A stretch of DNA of 25,766 nucleotides from CAZVAN01 sp964625245 (GCA_964625245.1 CAZVAN010000015.1:1-25766); one strand, 5' to 3'. Shown: positions 1-7,471, numbered from the stretch's first letter. A program made the numbers and translations. Notes: generated by a model from the sequence alone, not told the origin.

Positions 1-377
1 TTCAGGCTGGCTGAGTTTATGCAAAAACGCTGGCCGGTAGGCTGATCATGGGCGTCGTTAAAGACATGGCCTAGGTGACTGCCGCAGACAGCGCACAACA
101 CTTCAATCCGCCGCATGCCACCGCTATTGTCTTCCACTAACTTAACAGAGCCGGTGCTGGCCACATCGTAAAAACTTGGCCAGCCAGAGCCGCTATCAAA
201 CTTGGTATCACTTGAGAATAACTCGTTCCCACAGACCGGGCAGACGTAACTGCCCTTCTCTTTGTTGTTTAATAGCTTCCCTGTAAATGGCGCTTCCGTG
301 CCAGCTTCACGAAGTGTATGATATTCCTCCGGAGTTAGCTTCTTTTTTAACTCTTCATCTGTAAATTGCTTAGTCAT
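1..377 (-). CDS. msrB: Peptide-methionine (R)-S-oxide reductase MsrB, 3' end cut by window edge
   Basis: Reduces the R-sulfoxide of methionine in oxidised proteins, using thioredoxin-type electrons. The visible 125 residues start MTKQFTDEELKKKLTPEEYH and cover nearly the whole family domain. Two zinc-binding CxxC pairs (CPVCG and CAVCG) are present, as are the SGSGWPSF and GHVFND blocks and the catalytic cysteine in RFCINSASL, right at the window edge. The ATG at 377 lies 10 nt after the argS stop on the same strand, so the two may be co-transcribed. However, a TATAAT (387-392, minus) overlaps the end of argS 9 nt before this ATG, so msrB may also have its own promoter. The last few residues are outside the window. 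Family assignment is firm. Confidence 0.95.
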   Translation of the reverse strand, partial: MTKQFTDEELKKKLTPEEYHTLREAGTEAPFTGKLLNNKEKGSYVCPVCGNELFSSDTKFDSGSGWPSFYDVASTGSVKLVEDNSGGMRRIEVLCAVCGSHLGHVFNDAHDQPTGQRFCINSASL

Positions 378-387
378 GCTAATTTTA

Positions 388-1989
388 TTATACGTGCTCG
401 GGCGCTGCGATATTCAAAAGGCTCAGACCACCTTTTAGCACGTCCGCATATGATTTTACTAGTCCCAAGCGGGTAGTTTCACGAGGGTCACCAATTACCC
501 GATTGTGCTCATAGAAGCGATTAAAGGTTTGAGCCAGTTCGTATAGATAGGTTGCTACGTGGTGCGGCATTAGTTCGTCTGTGGCTTTAGCAACCACCTC
601 TGGGTACTCACTGATTTTTCTAGCCAAACTTTTTTCGCTCTCGTCTAAATCTGCTGTTTTAGCTTCCTTATCCCCGGATTTTTGCAAAATACTACTAGCC
701 CGGGCATGGGCGTACTGGAGATACGGGCCGCTATTACCTTCCAAGCTGACCGACTCTGACACGTCATAGACTATATCGCTACCCAATCGATGCTTCAACA
801 AACCATATTTTATGGCGGCCAAGTAGGCAGCGGATGTGGAGTCGGGATATAGTTTTTTAGTTTCACCCTGCACGTCGCTAAGCAAATCATCAGCGCTGTA
901 AATTTCGCCTGTTCGGCTGCTCATCTTTCCGGTGGAGAGGCTCAAGAAACCATGAGATAAATGAGTAGTTTTGTCAGCAAGACCCTTGTCAAATTCGGCC
1001 AGGGCTGCCAGCATTACTTTGAAATATTCACTCTGTTCATTAGCTGTGATGATTATTGAGCGAGCCGCCGCCGGATAATCCCTGTTTTTTATCTCAGCCA
1101 GGCCCAAATCTTTGGCTTCATAGGTCGGCAGGCCCTTTGAAGTAATGAAGACGCGGGTGTGCAAGCCAACTTTCTCTCCGTCATAGATTATGGCTCCATC
1201 GCTTTCCTTAAAAACAGTGCCGGTGTGTTTACGGACAAACTCAATGCCAATGGCAGCCGACTCACTTTCCAAGTAGCGGCGGTCATTTCTGATTTCGAGC
1301 TGCTTGAGTGTTTTATCAAAATATTCAAAGCTGGTTTTCTTACCTAGTTCGTATAATTCATTAATTTTCTCGTCGTCTTTTTTATAAATATGCTCATTAA
1401 TAGCCTGAATTTCCTCAGCGGCTTCTTTGTTATCTTCGTAAGCGTGCGATCCGGCAGCATAGTATATGCCAAGCTCCTGCCCTTCGGGCTGGTGCTGCAT
1501 ACCCCATATGGCTTTAGCAACCTGTAAGCCGACGTCGCCGTGATAACTCAGGCGGCGAACTGTTGCGCCGTTAGCCTCAAAAAGTCTCGAGATGCTGTCG
1601 CCAACAATGTAGCTATAAAGGTGCCCAATGTGCATTTCCTTGAAGGGGTTGGGGTCCCCAAATTCAACCAAAATTTCCTGGCCGGCTAGCTGTTTCGGTA
1701 GGTTGGTTGCATCGTTTGCCATATTCCAAATGTCGTTAGTTTTTAGGGTTACGTTTAAGAATCCTGGACCGGCAACTTCTACTTTTTCGTAATACTCCGC
1801 CCCATCAAGTTTGGTTTTGAGAGCTTCAGCAATTTCGCGGGGAGCTTTGGCTAACTTGGGGGCCAGTTGCATGGCCACGTTACTGGCAAAGTCACCAAAT
1901 TGCTCCTCTGGCCTGCTCAGTTCGGGCTCAATATCAACAGAAAAAAGTTCTTTAACTGCCTTTTTAATTGTTTTACTAACCTCATTCAT
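388..1989 (-). CDS. argS: Arginyl-tRNA synthetase
   Basis: Class I cytoplasmic enzyme that charges tRNA-Arg. The 533 residues are slightly short for ArgS, which is usually 550-590. An N-terminal ArgS-specific domain comes first. The HIGH signature is intact at residues 120-123 within DPNPFKEMHIGHL, and KMSSR stands in for KMSKS at 355-359. The C-terminal DALR-type anticodon-binding domain carries SGPYLQYAHARA, which is typical of ArgS. The start codon is preceded by TATGAT (1998-2003, minus) only 8 nt upstream, with no Shine-Dalgarno site, suggesting a leaderless message. It is divergent from the arsR-like gene across an 83-bp gap, and msrB follows 10 nt downstream. A tRNA-Arg gene lies at the other end of the window. 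Confidence 0.97.
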   Translation of the reverse strand: MNEVSKTIKKAVKELFSVDIEPELSRPEEQFGDFASNVAMQLAPKLAKAPREIAEALKTKLDGAEYYEKVEVAGPGFLNVTLKTNDIWNMANDATNLPKQLAGQEILVEFGDPNPFKEMHIGHLYSYIVGDSISRLFEANGATVRRLSYHGDVGLQVAKAIWGMQHQPEGQELGIYYAAGSHAYEDNKEAAEEIQAINEHIYKKDDEKINELYELGKKTSFEYFDKTLKQLEIRNDRRYLESESAAIGIEFVRKHTGTVFKESDGAIIYDGEKVGLHTRVFITSKGLPTYEAKDLGLAEIKNRDYPAAARSIIITANEQSEYFKVMLAALAEFDKGLADKTTHLSHGFLSLSTGKMSSRTGEIYSADDLLSDVQGETKKLYPDSTSAAYLAAIKYGLLKHRLGSDIVYDVSESVSLEGNSGPYLQYAHARASSILQKSGDKEAKTADLDESEKSLARKISEYPEVVAKATDELMPHHVATYLYELAQTFNRFYEHNRVIGDPRETTRLGLVKSYADVLKGGLSLLNIAAPEHV

Positions 1990-1997
1990 TACTTCAT

Positions 1998-2003
1998 ATC
2001 ATA
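1998..2003 (-). promoter_or_regulatory. -10 element of argS (leaderless type)
   Basis: TATGAT on the minus strand with an 8-nt spacer to the argS ATG. No Shine-Dalgarno-like sequence lies between them. Transcription starting about 7 nt after the hexamer would begin at or next to the start codon. Confidence 0.55.
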
Positions 2004-2034
2004 ACAGTAACAGAGGTTAAGGATAAAACATATT

Positions 2035-2050
2035 TACATATTTAAATGTA
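2035..2050. promoter_or_regulatory. Candidate ArsR-type operator upstream of the regulator gene
   Basis: TACAT-N6-ATGTA is an AT-rich inverted repeat between the argS and arsR starts. Its position just upstream of the arsR -10 (TATAAA, 2059-2064) suits an autoregulatory operator. ArsR/SmtB proteins commonly bind AT-rich dyads at their own promoters. The assignment rests on position and symmetry only. Confidence 0.4.
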
Positions 2051-2058
2051 TGAGTTAG

Positions 2059-2064
2059 TATAAA
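2059..2064 (+). promoter_or_regulatory. -10 element of the arsR-like gene (leaderless type)
   Basis: TATAAA lies 8 nt before the ATG at 2073. TTTACA at 2033-2038 could serve as a -35, but the 20-bp spacing is long. No Shine-Dalgarno site fits in the gap. Confidence 0.5.
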
Positions 2065-2072
2065 ATGGTCTT

Positions 2073-2345
2073 ATGCATAACGACAATACAGTGACAGTCC
2101 TAAAGGCCCTGGCCGACCCTACCCGCTTAAAACTGGTACGTGAACTAGCTGACTCGCCTGCTAAACAGGAAAGTTGCGGCAAGCTGAGCGCCGATGCCTG
2201 CTTAAGCCAACCGGCTATGAGTCACCACTTCGCCAAACTTGTTGGCGCCGGTGTAATACTGGAGCACAAAGAGGGCAAACAAAAGAGTTATAAACTCAAC
2301 AGACAGCTCTTAGCCCAGTGCGGTATAGTGCCCGAACGGCTGTAG
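2073..2345 (+). CDS. ArsR-family winged-helix transcriptional regulator
   Basis: A 90-residue DNA-binding repressor, near the usual 90-120 for ArsR/SmtB proteins. The opening ALADPTRLKLVRELA is the classic helix 1-2 signature. The recognition helix is in CLSQPAMSHHFAKL (about 43-56), followed by the wing at HKEGKQKSYKLN. The usual metal motif ELCVCDL is absent. Cysteines are at 35, 43 and 83, two of them flanking the HTH, so thiol or redox sensing is possible (inference). The gene is followed 44 nt later by a flavin reductase on the same strand, and a dyad sits over its promoter. This fits a self-repressed redox-responsive operon, but the true inducer cannot be read from the sequence. Confidence 0.9.
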   Translation: MHNDNTVTVLKALADPTRLKLVRELADSPAKQESCGKLSADACLSQPAMSHHFAKLVGAGVILEHKEGKQKSYKLNRQLLAQCGIVPERL

Positions 2346-2389
2346 ACTCTAAAAACAATTTAAGTACGAAATCTTAGGAGGAAATGTTT

Positions 2390-2983
2390 ATGAAATTACT
2401 AGTTATTGTTGGCAGTACGCGCCCGGGGCGTGTGAGTGACCGGTTAGCCAAGTGGGTCGCTGCTGAAGCCAAAAGTATAGAAGGAGCCGAAGTAGAGTTA
2501 GTTGACTTGGTTGACTACCCCCTGCCCCTGTTTGATGAACCCATTTCGCCGCAGTATAATCCAGACCGCAAACCTAGCGCGCCGGTTAAGAAGTGGCTGG
2601 ATAAAGCAGCCGAGGGTGACGCGTTTGTTCTAGTAACCCCCGAGTATAACCGTAGTTATTCTGCTGTATTAAAAAATGCTCTGGACTACATCGATTTTCA
2701 GTTTGCCAAGAAGCCCGTAGCCCTTGTTGCACATGGAAGCAACGGTGGAGCCCAAGCGGTCAGCCACTTGAGAGGCGTACTGCCGGGGCTAAAGTCAGTT
2801 ACCACTCCTACCGCTACATATCTTAGTGATCGAGTGGCAGAAGTAATTGACGAGCAAGGCAATATGAAAGAGGATGTACAGTCACGGCCTTACGGACCAG
2901 GTTCGGCTATCAAGGCAACCCTAGATGAGCTGAAATGGTACAGCGACGCCATGGGGCAAGCTCGTGCCAAAGATAGTAAATAG
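2390..2983 (+). CDS. NADPH-dependent FMN reductase family protein
   Basis: A flavodoxin-fold oxidoreductase that probably uses NAD(P)H and bound FMN to reduce flavins, quinones or azo compounds in the cytoplasm. The FMN phosphate loop is GSTRPGRVSDRLAKW (about residues 8-22). The family motif TPEYNRSYSAVLKNALDY follows in the middle, and the GSNGGAQAVSHLR segment is also typical. An earlier in-frame ATG at 2384 lies only 2 nt from the AGGAGG site at 2376-2381. The ATG at 2390 sits 8 nt from it and is chosen here, giving 197 residues. The gene is second in the arsR unit and, unlike the first gene, has a full Shine-Dalgarno site. It ends at a bidirectional terminator. Confidence 0.9.
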   Translation: MKLLVIVGSTRPGRVSDRLAKWVAAEAKSIEGAEVELVDLVDYPLPLFDEPISPQYNPDRKPSAPVKKWLDKAAEGDAFVLVTPEYNRSYSAVLKNALDYIDFQFAKKPVALVAHGSNGGAQAVSHLRGVLPGLKSVTTPTATYLSDRVAEVIDEQGNMKEDVQSRPYGPGSAIKATLDELKWYSDAMGQARAKDSK

Positions 2984-2993
2984 ATTTCATCAC

Positions 2994-3024
2994 AAATAGA
3001 CGCCCACTTGCTGGGCGCCTATTT
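2994..3024. terminator. Bidirectional terminator between convergent flavoprotein genes
   Basis: AAATAGACGCCCA (2994-3006) pairs with TGGGCGCCTATTT (3012-3024) around the loop CTTGC. The stem is 13 bp with a single A-C mismatch. The A-rich and T-rich outer arms give a U-tract in both directions. The right arm overlaps the stop codon of the minus-strand gene. Confidence 0.85.
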
Positions 3025-3700
3025 ATTTGTCGGAGTAAAAAGTCATCCAGTTGGGACTGGTAATCAGATTTTCAAGCCGGTAGCGCAAATCGGCTAGAGT
3101 TTTATCCAGAGCCTCTTGCCGCATGCCAAGAACGCCTAGAGCCACAAACGGTTCATGCACGTTCAAGCCGCAAAATGCCAGTGTACCGTGGTTAATGGGG
3201 TGCAAAACTTCGTTGATGGAGGCCTTATGTCGGCCCTCTTTTGTGTAATACTCACCGGGACCACCAGCCGCGGCAATTAACATGGCTTGTTTGCCGCGCA
3301 GCAAACCATTTTCATAAATTTTGCCGCCATCCCAGGCTACGCCCATAGCCAAAACCCTGTCAAACCAACCTTTTAAAATGGCCGGCACGCTAAACCACCA
3401 GATAGGTGTCAGAAAGAGAATAATGTCGGCCTGGTGGATTTTTTCGATTTCGCCAGTAATATCTGGTGAGAAAGCCATATCCAGATTGGCGGCGTGTTTT
3501 TGCTCAAACATATAGTTGAAGTGCTTACCGGAGGTTGTCACGAAGTCCCATTTTTGAGCCACGGCGCTAAAACCCTGGGCGTATAAATCACTGACTACTA
3601 CGTTATGGCCTTGCCTGGTTAGCAAGTCCAGAGCCACGTTCTTCATAGCCGCTGTAAAGCTAGTCGGTTCTTGATGGGTATAGACAATTAATATATTCAT
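3023..3700 (-). CDS. NAD(P)H dehydrogenase (quinone)-type flavoprotein
   Basis: A flavodoxin-like fold enzyme of the NQO1/MdaB/KefF group (225 residues), expected to reduce quinones by two electrons with a bound flavin. The N-terminus MNILIVYTHQEPTSFTAAM forms the first strand and phosphate loop. The central FLTPIWWFSVPAILKGWFDRV is the diagnostic family block, followed by AAAGGPGEYY. The protein is distinct from the FMN reductase on the other side of the shared terminator, so the two converge as a redox pair. TAGAAT (3709-3714, minus) lies 8 nt before the ATG and no Shine-Dalgarno site is visible, so it probably makes a leaderless message. Exact substrate unknown. Confidence 0.9.
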   Translation of the reverse strand: MNILIVYTHQEPTSFTAAMKNVALDLLTRQGHNVVVSDLYAQGFSAVAQKWDFVTTSGKHFNYMFEQKHAANLDMAFSPDITGEIEKIHQADIILFLTPIWWFSVPAILKGWFDRVLAMGVAWDGGKIYENGLLRGKQAMLIAAAGGPGEYYTKEGRHKASINEVLHPINHGTLAFCGLNVHEPFVALGVLGMRQEALDKTLADLRYRLENLITSPNWMTFYSDK

Positions 3701-3741
3701 CTGGTTACATTCTAACGTAAGCGCGATAGTTCTTTAAAAAA

Positions 3742-4065
3742 TCAGCTGCCTGAAGACACTCGAATCAGGAAGAGTATAAGATCAAAAATCCCTGGTATAA
3801 CAAAAAATATGAGTATCAAAAGAATGATTATTCTGCGGTTACGATTCCAATAAGAACCTTGTTTGGCTGTAGCTGAAGGGTCTTGGGCTATCTTATCGGC
3901 ATATCCTTTATTGGCGTAATTTATTACCGCCCAAACGATTAACGTAGGAGCCAATGTTCCGGCTAACCATATTTCACCGAAGCCTGATGAAAGTCCGGGC
4001 AAAGCAATTATCAACTCAAGTATGATAACAACTATAAAAACCCTGGAAGTTCTCCTGAGATTCAT
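3742..4065 (-). CDS. Small membrane protein of unknown function
   Basis: A 107-residue hydrophobic protein that I do not recognise. Three membrane segments are visible, at about residues 8-25, 33-49 and 79-99. A polar loop (NKGYADKIAQDPSATAKQGSYWNRNRR) lies between the second and third. By the positive-inside rule the RNRR end of that loop is cytoplasmic. TATTAT (4072-4077, minus) sits 6 nt before the ATG with no Shine-Dalgarno site. It is flanked on the same strand by the quinone reductase downstream and the NTF2-like gene upstream, but gaps of about 40 and 60 nt and its own -10 suggest separate transcription. Confidence 0.75.
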   Translation of the reverse strand: MNLRRTSRVFIVVIILELIIALPGLSSGFGEIWLAGTLAPTLIVWAVINYANKGYADKIAQDPSATAKQGSYWNRNRRIIILLILIFFVIPGIFDLILFLIRVSSGS

Positions 4066-4128
4066 GGGTAAATAATAGCATAGAGAAAATTTGTGACGTT
4101 GCCTCCAAATTTTCCCTTGGCTGGGAGT

Positions 4129-4575
4129 CTAAGCGGGAAGACCTGAACTTAGTGGTCTTACGGCTTGATCTTGAAGTTTAAATATCATCTGGCTGATTTT
4201 CCAAGTACCATTAGTGGTTTTGATTAAAATGTATTCAACAGTTCCTTTAACTGTCCAGGCATAGCGCTCGCCGCGGTCAGCTACGTAGTGGACATTTTCA
4301 ACTGAAGTAGTCACTTTAGCTCGACGTGAACTGACCATTCGAACCCCAAGCCGGCGGATGAAGTGCCGGGTAGCATAAAAATAGCTGCCGATTTCCCGAC
4401 GCCAACCATCAATTAGCCTCTGCTTGGTAATCACGGCCGGGGTTTCACCGCTCAGAGCTTTGTTATCAATAAATGGATTCTTGACGAAATAGCCTTCCAG
4501 GCGCTCCCACTGTTTCATATCTTGGAGCATGGCCACACTAGTTACGATATCTTTGATTTGTTCTTTATCAGTCAT
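4129..4575 (-). CDS. NTF2/SnoaL-like fold protein
   Basis: A 148-residue protein with the layout of the SnoaL/NTF2-like superfamily. A helical N-terminus (MTDKEQIKDIVTSVAMLQDMKQWERLEGYF) is followed by the strand-rich half: HFIRRLGVRMVSSRRAKVTTSV, then YAWTVKGTVEYILIKTTNGTWKISQMIFKL. This fold is used by small cyclases, isomerases and binding proteins, so the specific activity is unknown. AAGGGG lies about 9 nt before the ATG as a plausible ribosome-binding site. TACAAT (4616-4621, minus) could be the -10, and a perfect inverted repeat lies immediately upstream of it, suggesting repressor control. Confidence 0.75.
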   Translation of the reverse strand: MTDKEQIKDIVTSVAMLQDMKQWERLEGYFVKNPFIDNKALSGETPAVITKQRLIDGWRREIGSYFYATRHFIRRLGVRMVSSRRAKVTTSVENVHYVADRGERYAWTVKGTVEYILIKTTNGTWKISQMIFKLQDQAVRPLSSGLPA

Positions 4576-4622
4576 GGGTATTTCCCCTTTCCGGGTATTT
4601 TTATGTTGTATTTCGATTGTAA

Positions 4623-4639
4623 ATCCTCAACCTGAGGAT
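4623..4639. promoter_or_regulatory. Perfect inverted repeat over the promoter of the NTF2-like gene
   Basis: ATCCTCA-ACC-TGAGGAT is a 7-bp perfect dyad with a 3-bp centre. It lies directly upstream of the TACAAT -10 candidate of the minus-strand gene, in the -35/-10 spacer region. Operator binding is the simplest reading. A DNA hairpin or RNA stem is the alternative. The rest of 4640-4777 shows nothing else beyond a TAAAAT (4761-4766) that may be the -10 of the tRNA. Confidence 0.45.
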
Positions 4640-4777
4640 AAGCTAAGAACATTTGACTTTGCGGTAAGATTTTTAACTTTTGATGCTAAAAACCCACGGT
4701 TCAATTTTAACATGGGCATTGTTATCACTTACGGACACCAATAATCCATGTTTTCTCTGTTAAAATATGACAGTTGC

Positions 4778-4868
4778 GGAAGGGTCGCATAGTTGGTCTA
4801 GTGCGCCATCTTGGAAAGGTGGTATGGGGGCAACCCCATCGAGGGTTCGAATCCCTCCCCTTCCGCCA
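4778..4868 (+). tRNA. tRNA-Ser(GGA)
   Basis: A 91-nt cloverleaf. Acceptor GGAAGGG pairs with CCCTTCC, with discriminator G and an encoded CCA. The anticodon stem CCATC/GGTGG holds the loop TTGGAAA with anticodon GGA (serine codons UCC/UCU). The long variable arm ATGGGG-GCAA-CCCCAT is typical of tRNA-Ser. The T-arm is GAGGG-TTCGAAT-CCCTC. Confidence 0.97.
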
Positions 4869-4874
4869 ACTTAG

Positions 4875-6050
4875 CTATTCGTAATCTTTATCTTTAGAGT
4901 CTCTCTCCTCGGGTAGAGGAGATTCAATAGGATGATAGCCAAAAGCCGCGCCGCCCCCCAAAGTCATCATGCCAATCGTAGCAGCCGCCACCAAGCCGAT
5001 TTTACCCGACAAGGCATCCCTGTCAGTCTCCTCTGTCTCTAGCTCTTTGGCTAAAATCGCTAGGATTAATTGTTTATGGGTCTCGTTGCTATTGGAGTCT
5101 TTCTCAAGCTGCTCAAGCAACCCTCCGTCAGATAATATTTCTCTAAAATGACGTTTTACCAACTCGGCGACATCTCTCACATCGCGGTGCGCGGCTTGTC
5201 TTTCAATAGCCTCTTCAAGCTCATCAATGATTTTTTCTAGCTCCACATGCCCCTGAGCCCTATGTACCTTATCGATAAAATAATCGTGGTGGGGGCGTGA
5301 TACATAGTCACTCAAGAACCCTACAAACCGTTCTGTGGCCGTGGAGTCACCTAGCATGGCCGATTCCTGTTCTTCAAGTTCTTTATTATGGCGTAGCATC
5401 TGAGCTCTTCTTCGCTTTCTATCAAGATATGTGAAAGTTCCAAGTGCCGCACCTAGGGCATCAGCTGCAGCTCCAACACTTTCAGCATAGATTCTAGCCG
5501 CCTCAGGGAATATACCGACATGAGCTCCCAAAACAGCTGTGCTACCTAGCGCCAGAGTTAAGGCTAGCCGAGCACGCGGCCTGGTCTCGATGAATTTTCG
5601 AATTCGGTTCCCTAATTTATCATCATCAAGCTCACCGCAAACCGCATCTCTTTTATTCGTGTCATGGATGAGCGTAGAGCTAATTATCTCAAGAAGGTGC
5701 TCACCCATAGTGCGAGTTTCAACTCCTGTGTCACCCGACGATACAGCATAGTTGCATCTGTGAAAAATCAGAGAGTGGAGCGCTTTTTCGTAGGTTTCCC
5801 TTCTAGCTTTGAGCTCTTCTTCTGAAACATCCTCTATCTTTAAATCACCTATTAGGTAATTGAAGCGGCATTCATCGAGAGCCTTAATAATTTTTGCTTC
5901 TTCATCTAGAAACTGAGCTTCTTGAGGCGTTAAGTGAATCTCTTCTTCCGGTGCCCCCTGGGAGTCGGCTTCACTTACAGGAGGTGCCACGGCTGGCAAG
6001 CCGCTGCTTGTGTTTTCTAAAGACAGCAAATCGTTTTGTTCGATGTCCAT
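4875..6050 (-). CDS. Unknown protein with hydrophobic segments and charged helices
   Basis: A 391-residue protein that I do not recognise. It has a low-complexity acidic N-terminus (1-50), then charged helices. A hydrophobic pair at about 160-180 and 186-207 is followed by the basic patch RKRRRAQMLRHNKE. A long charged helical region (about 263-345, coiled-coil-like) comes next, then one more hydrophobic segment at 350-370 and a charged tail. The layout suggests a membrane-anchored cytoplasmic helical protein (inference). Its ATG overlaps the stop of the upstream gene by one base (TAATG), so translation is probably coupled. AAGAAGG lies about 10 nt upstream as ribosome-binding site. Confidence 0.75.
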   Translation of the reverse strand: MDIEQNDLLSLENTSSGLPAVAPPVSEADSQGAPEEEIHLTPQEAQFLDEEAKIIKALDECRFNYLIGDLKIEDVSEEELKARRETYEKALHSLIFHRCNYAVSSGDTGVETRTMGEHLLEIISSTLIHDTNKRDAVCGELDDDKLGNRIRKFIETRPRARLALTLALGSTAVLGAHVGIFPEAARIYAESVGAAADALGAALGTFTYLDRKRRRAQMLRHNKELEEQESAMLGDSTATERFVGFLSDYVSRPHHDYFIDKVHRAQGHVELEKIIDELEEAIERQAAHRDVRDVAELVKRHFREILSDGGLLEQLEKDSNSNETHKQLILAILAKELETEETDRDALSGKIGLVAAATIGMMTLGGGAAFGYHPIESPLPEERDSKDKDYE

Positions 6051-6406
6051 TAACTGATACCTTCTTTTAGGATTTCCCCCAGTTTGGACGGATCGCTTTT
6101 AGCCGCCTCGGCCTTTTCTAGGACTTTGGCGCGAGCCTCATTTATAGCTTCGTGCTGCAGTTCATCATAATTAGGGAAGTGGTCTCGCATGATTGCAATC
6201 ATCCCTTCTAGATCGTTGCTCTCAAGCCTGTGATCCAGCTCTGCTCTTTCGTCTGGCGGGATGGAGTCGGATAGCCGGATGATTAGAAGCTTCAGAGCTG
6301 CCCTACTCAAGCCAGCTTCAATAATTCTTTCTTCCGTAGGGGTGGCTCCTTCGACTCCCAGCGAACTGCTGATTGAGCCTTGTGGTTCTGCTTCTGACGG
6401 TGTCAT
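6050..6406 (-). CDS. Small acidic helical protein of unknown function
   Basis: A 118-residue protein that I do not recognise. It is rich in Glu and Ala, with no membrane segment or cysteine. A low-complexity start (MTPSEAEPQGSISSSLGVEG) leads into predicted helices, including LSRAALKLLIIRLSDSIPPDERAELDHRLE and a C-terminal AINEARAKVLEKAEAA segment. It shares one base with the start of the 391-residue gene, so the two form an operon and may act together. TATTAT on the minus strand (about 6429-6434) lies about 22 nt before the ATG and could be the -10. The Shine-Dalgarno match is poor. Confidence 0.7.
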   Translation of the reverse strand: MTPSEAEPQGSISSSLGVEGATPTEERIIEAGLSRAALKLLIIRLSDSIPPDERAELDHRLESNDLEGMIAIMRDHFPNYDELQHEAINEARAKVLEKAEAAKSDPSKLGEILKEGIS

Positions 6407-6547
6407 CTTGGTAATTTTCCCAATTTCATAATATCAGGATAGCAAAATACGTAAGTTGTAGCCTATTTCGCAACCTTTATTGCTTGTCTTGAAATTGATT
6501 TAGAGCGTAAACTTACTTTAAGGAGAAATTCTTCGGTTGCACGTCAG

Positions 6548-6569
6548 CCACCGGGAGGGAAAACGGTGG
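6548..6569. promoter_or_regulatory. Inverted repeat just upstream of the ABC exporter promoter
   Basis: CCACCG (6548-6553) and CGGTGG (6564-6569) enclose the purine loop GGAGGGAAAA. If transcription starts near the ATG at 6600, as the -10 at 6588-6593 suggests, the dyad lies about 30-50 bp upstream and would be a DNA operator. If the true promoter is further up, it would be a leader hairpin with a Shine-Dalgarno-like loop. Confidence 0.45.
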
Positions 6570-6587
6570 ACCGTTCATTAACGTACT

Positions 6588-6593
6588 TAAAAT
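6588..6593 (+). promoter_or_regulatory. -10 element of the ABC ATPase gene (leaderless type)
   Basis: TAAAAT with a 6-nt spacer (ACTTAT) to the ATG at 6600. No Shine-Dalgarno sequence is next to the start codon. Confidence 0.45.
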
Positions 6594-6599
6594 ACTTAT

Positions 6600-7469
6600 A
6601 TGGCATTAATAGAGCTAAAAGAATTATCAAAAATATATGGCTTCGGTGAAGCTACAACTCTCGCGCTGGACGAGATAGATTTATCTGTTGAAAAGGGCGA
6701 ATTTGTAGCTGTTATGGGCCCGTCTGGTTGCGGCAAAACAACGCTTATGAATATCATTGGCCTGCTAGACCGCCCGACTAACGGCAGTTATATGCTGGAT
6801 AACCGCCACGTTTCCCGCCTGCGACCTAATCAGCAAGCTAAGCAGCGCCGCGACCGTATTGGCTTTGTGTTCCAAAACTACAACTTGCTACCTAGGCTAA
6901 ACGTCATAGATAATGTTTCTCTACCCCTGGCCTACCGTGGCATGACGCCGGTGCGTAGAGCCAAACGGGCCAGCGATATTTTGGAGCTGGTTGGTCTTCG
7001 AGACCGGGAATATTTTTATCCACGCCAACTTTCCGGTGGCCAAGCTCAGCGGGTAGCCATTGCTCGCGCCCTGATAAATAGCCCCAGCATCATCATCGCC
7101 GACGAGCCAACCGGAAACCTGGATAGCACCGACAGTTTGGTGGTTATGGAGCTACTGGCCGAAATTCACCGGCAGGGCAACACCGTGCTTTTAGTGACTC
7201 ATAACCCCGAGCTTACCCGTCACGCCAACCGCGTGCTATATATGCACGACGGAATGATTATTGGCGATGAAAAGACCGAAATTGGCAGCTTAGCGCGCGG
7301 TGTCCGCCGCCGGTACTACCAGAGATCCAAGACCACCGATAAAGACATAGCTGCTGGTGTTTCAGCGCTTATGAAGAAGATCCCAGGCAAGGAAATTACT
7401 AGCCGGGTTACCAGGAGCAAGACCAGCAAGCGTAAAAACGCCAGACGCAGAAAGACAGTGAAGCCTTAG
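6600..7469 (+). CDS. ABC transporter ATP-binding protein, MacB/LolD/FtsE type
   Basis: The ATPase of an exporter or extruder system. It hydrolyses ATP on the cytoplasmic face and drives its partner permease. Walker A is GPSGCGKTT (about 41-49). The Q-loop is in FVFQNYNLLPRLNV, the signature is LSGGQAQRVAIARAL, Walker B is IIIADEPTGNLDS, and the H-loop is VTHN. The core is followed by an unusual, strongly basic tail (about residues 232-289, ending KRKNARRRKTVKP) that LolD-type ATPases normally lack; it could bind nucleic acid or lipid head groups (inference). The stop is 2 nt before the permease start, so the two form an operon. The substrate is not predictable. Confidence 0.95.
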   Translation: MALIELKELSKIYGFGEATTLALDEIDLSVEKGEFVAVMGPSGCGKTTLMNIIGLLDRPTNGSYMLDNRHVSRLRPNQQAKQRRDRIGFVFQNYNLLPRLNVIDNVSLPLAYRGMTPVRRAKRASDILELVGLRDREYFYPRQLSGGQAQRVAIARALINSPSIIIADEPTGNLDSTDSLVVMELLAEIHRQGNTVLLVTHNPELTRHANRVLYMHDGMIIGDEKTEIGSLARGVRRRYYQRSKTTDKDIAAGVSALMKKIPGKEITSRVTRSKTSKRKNARRRKTVKP

Positions 7470-7471
7470 CT

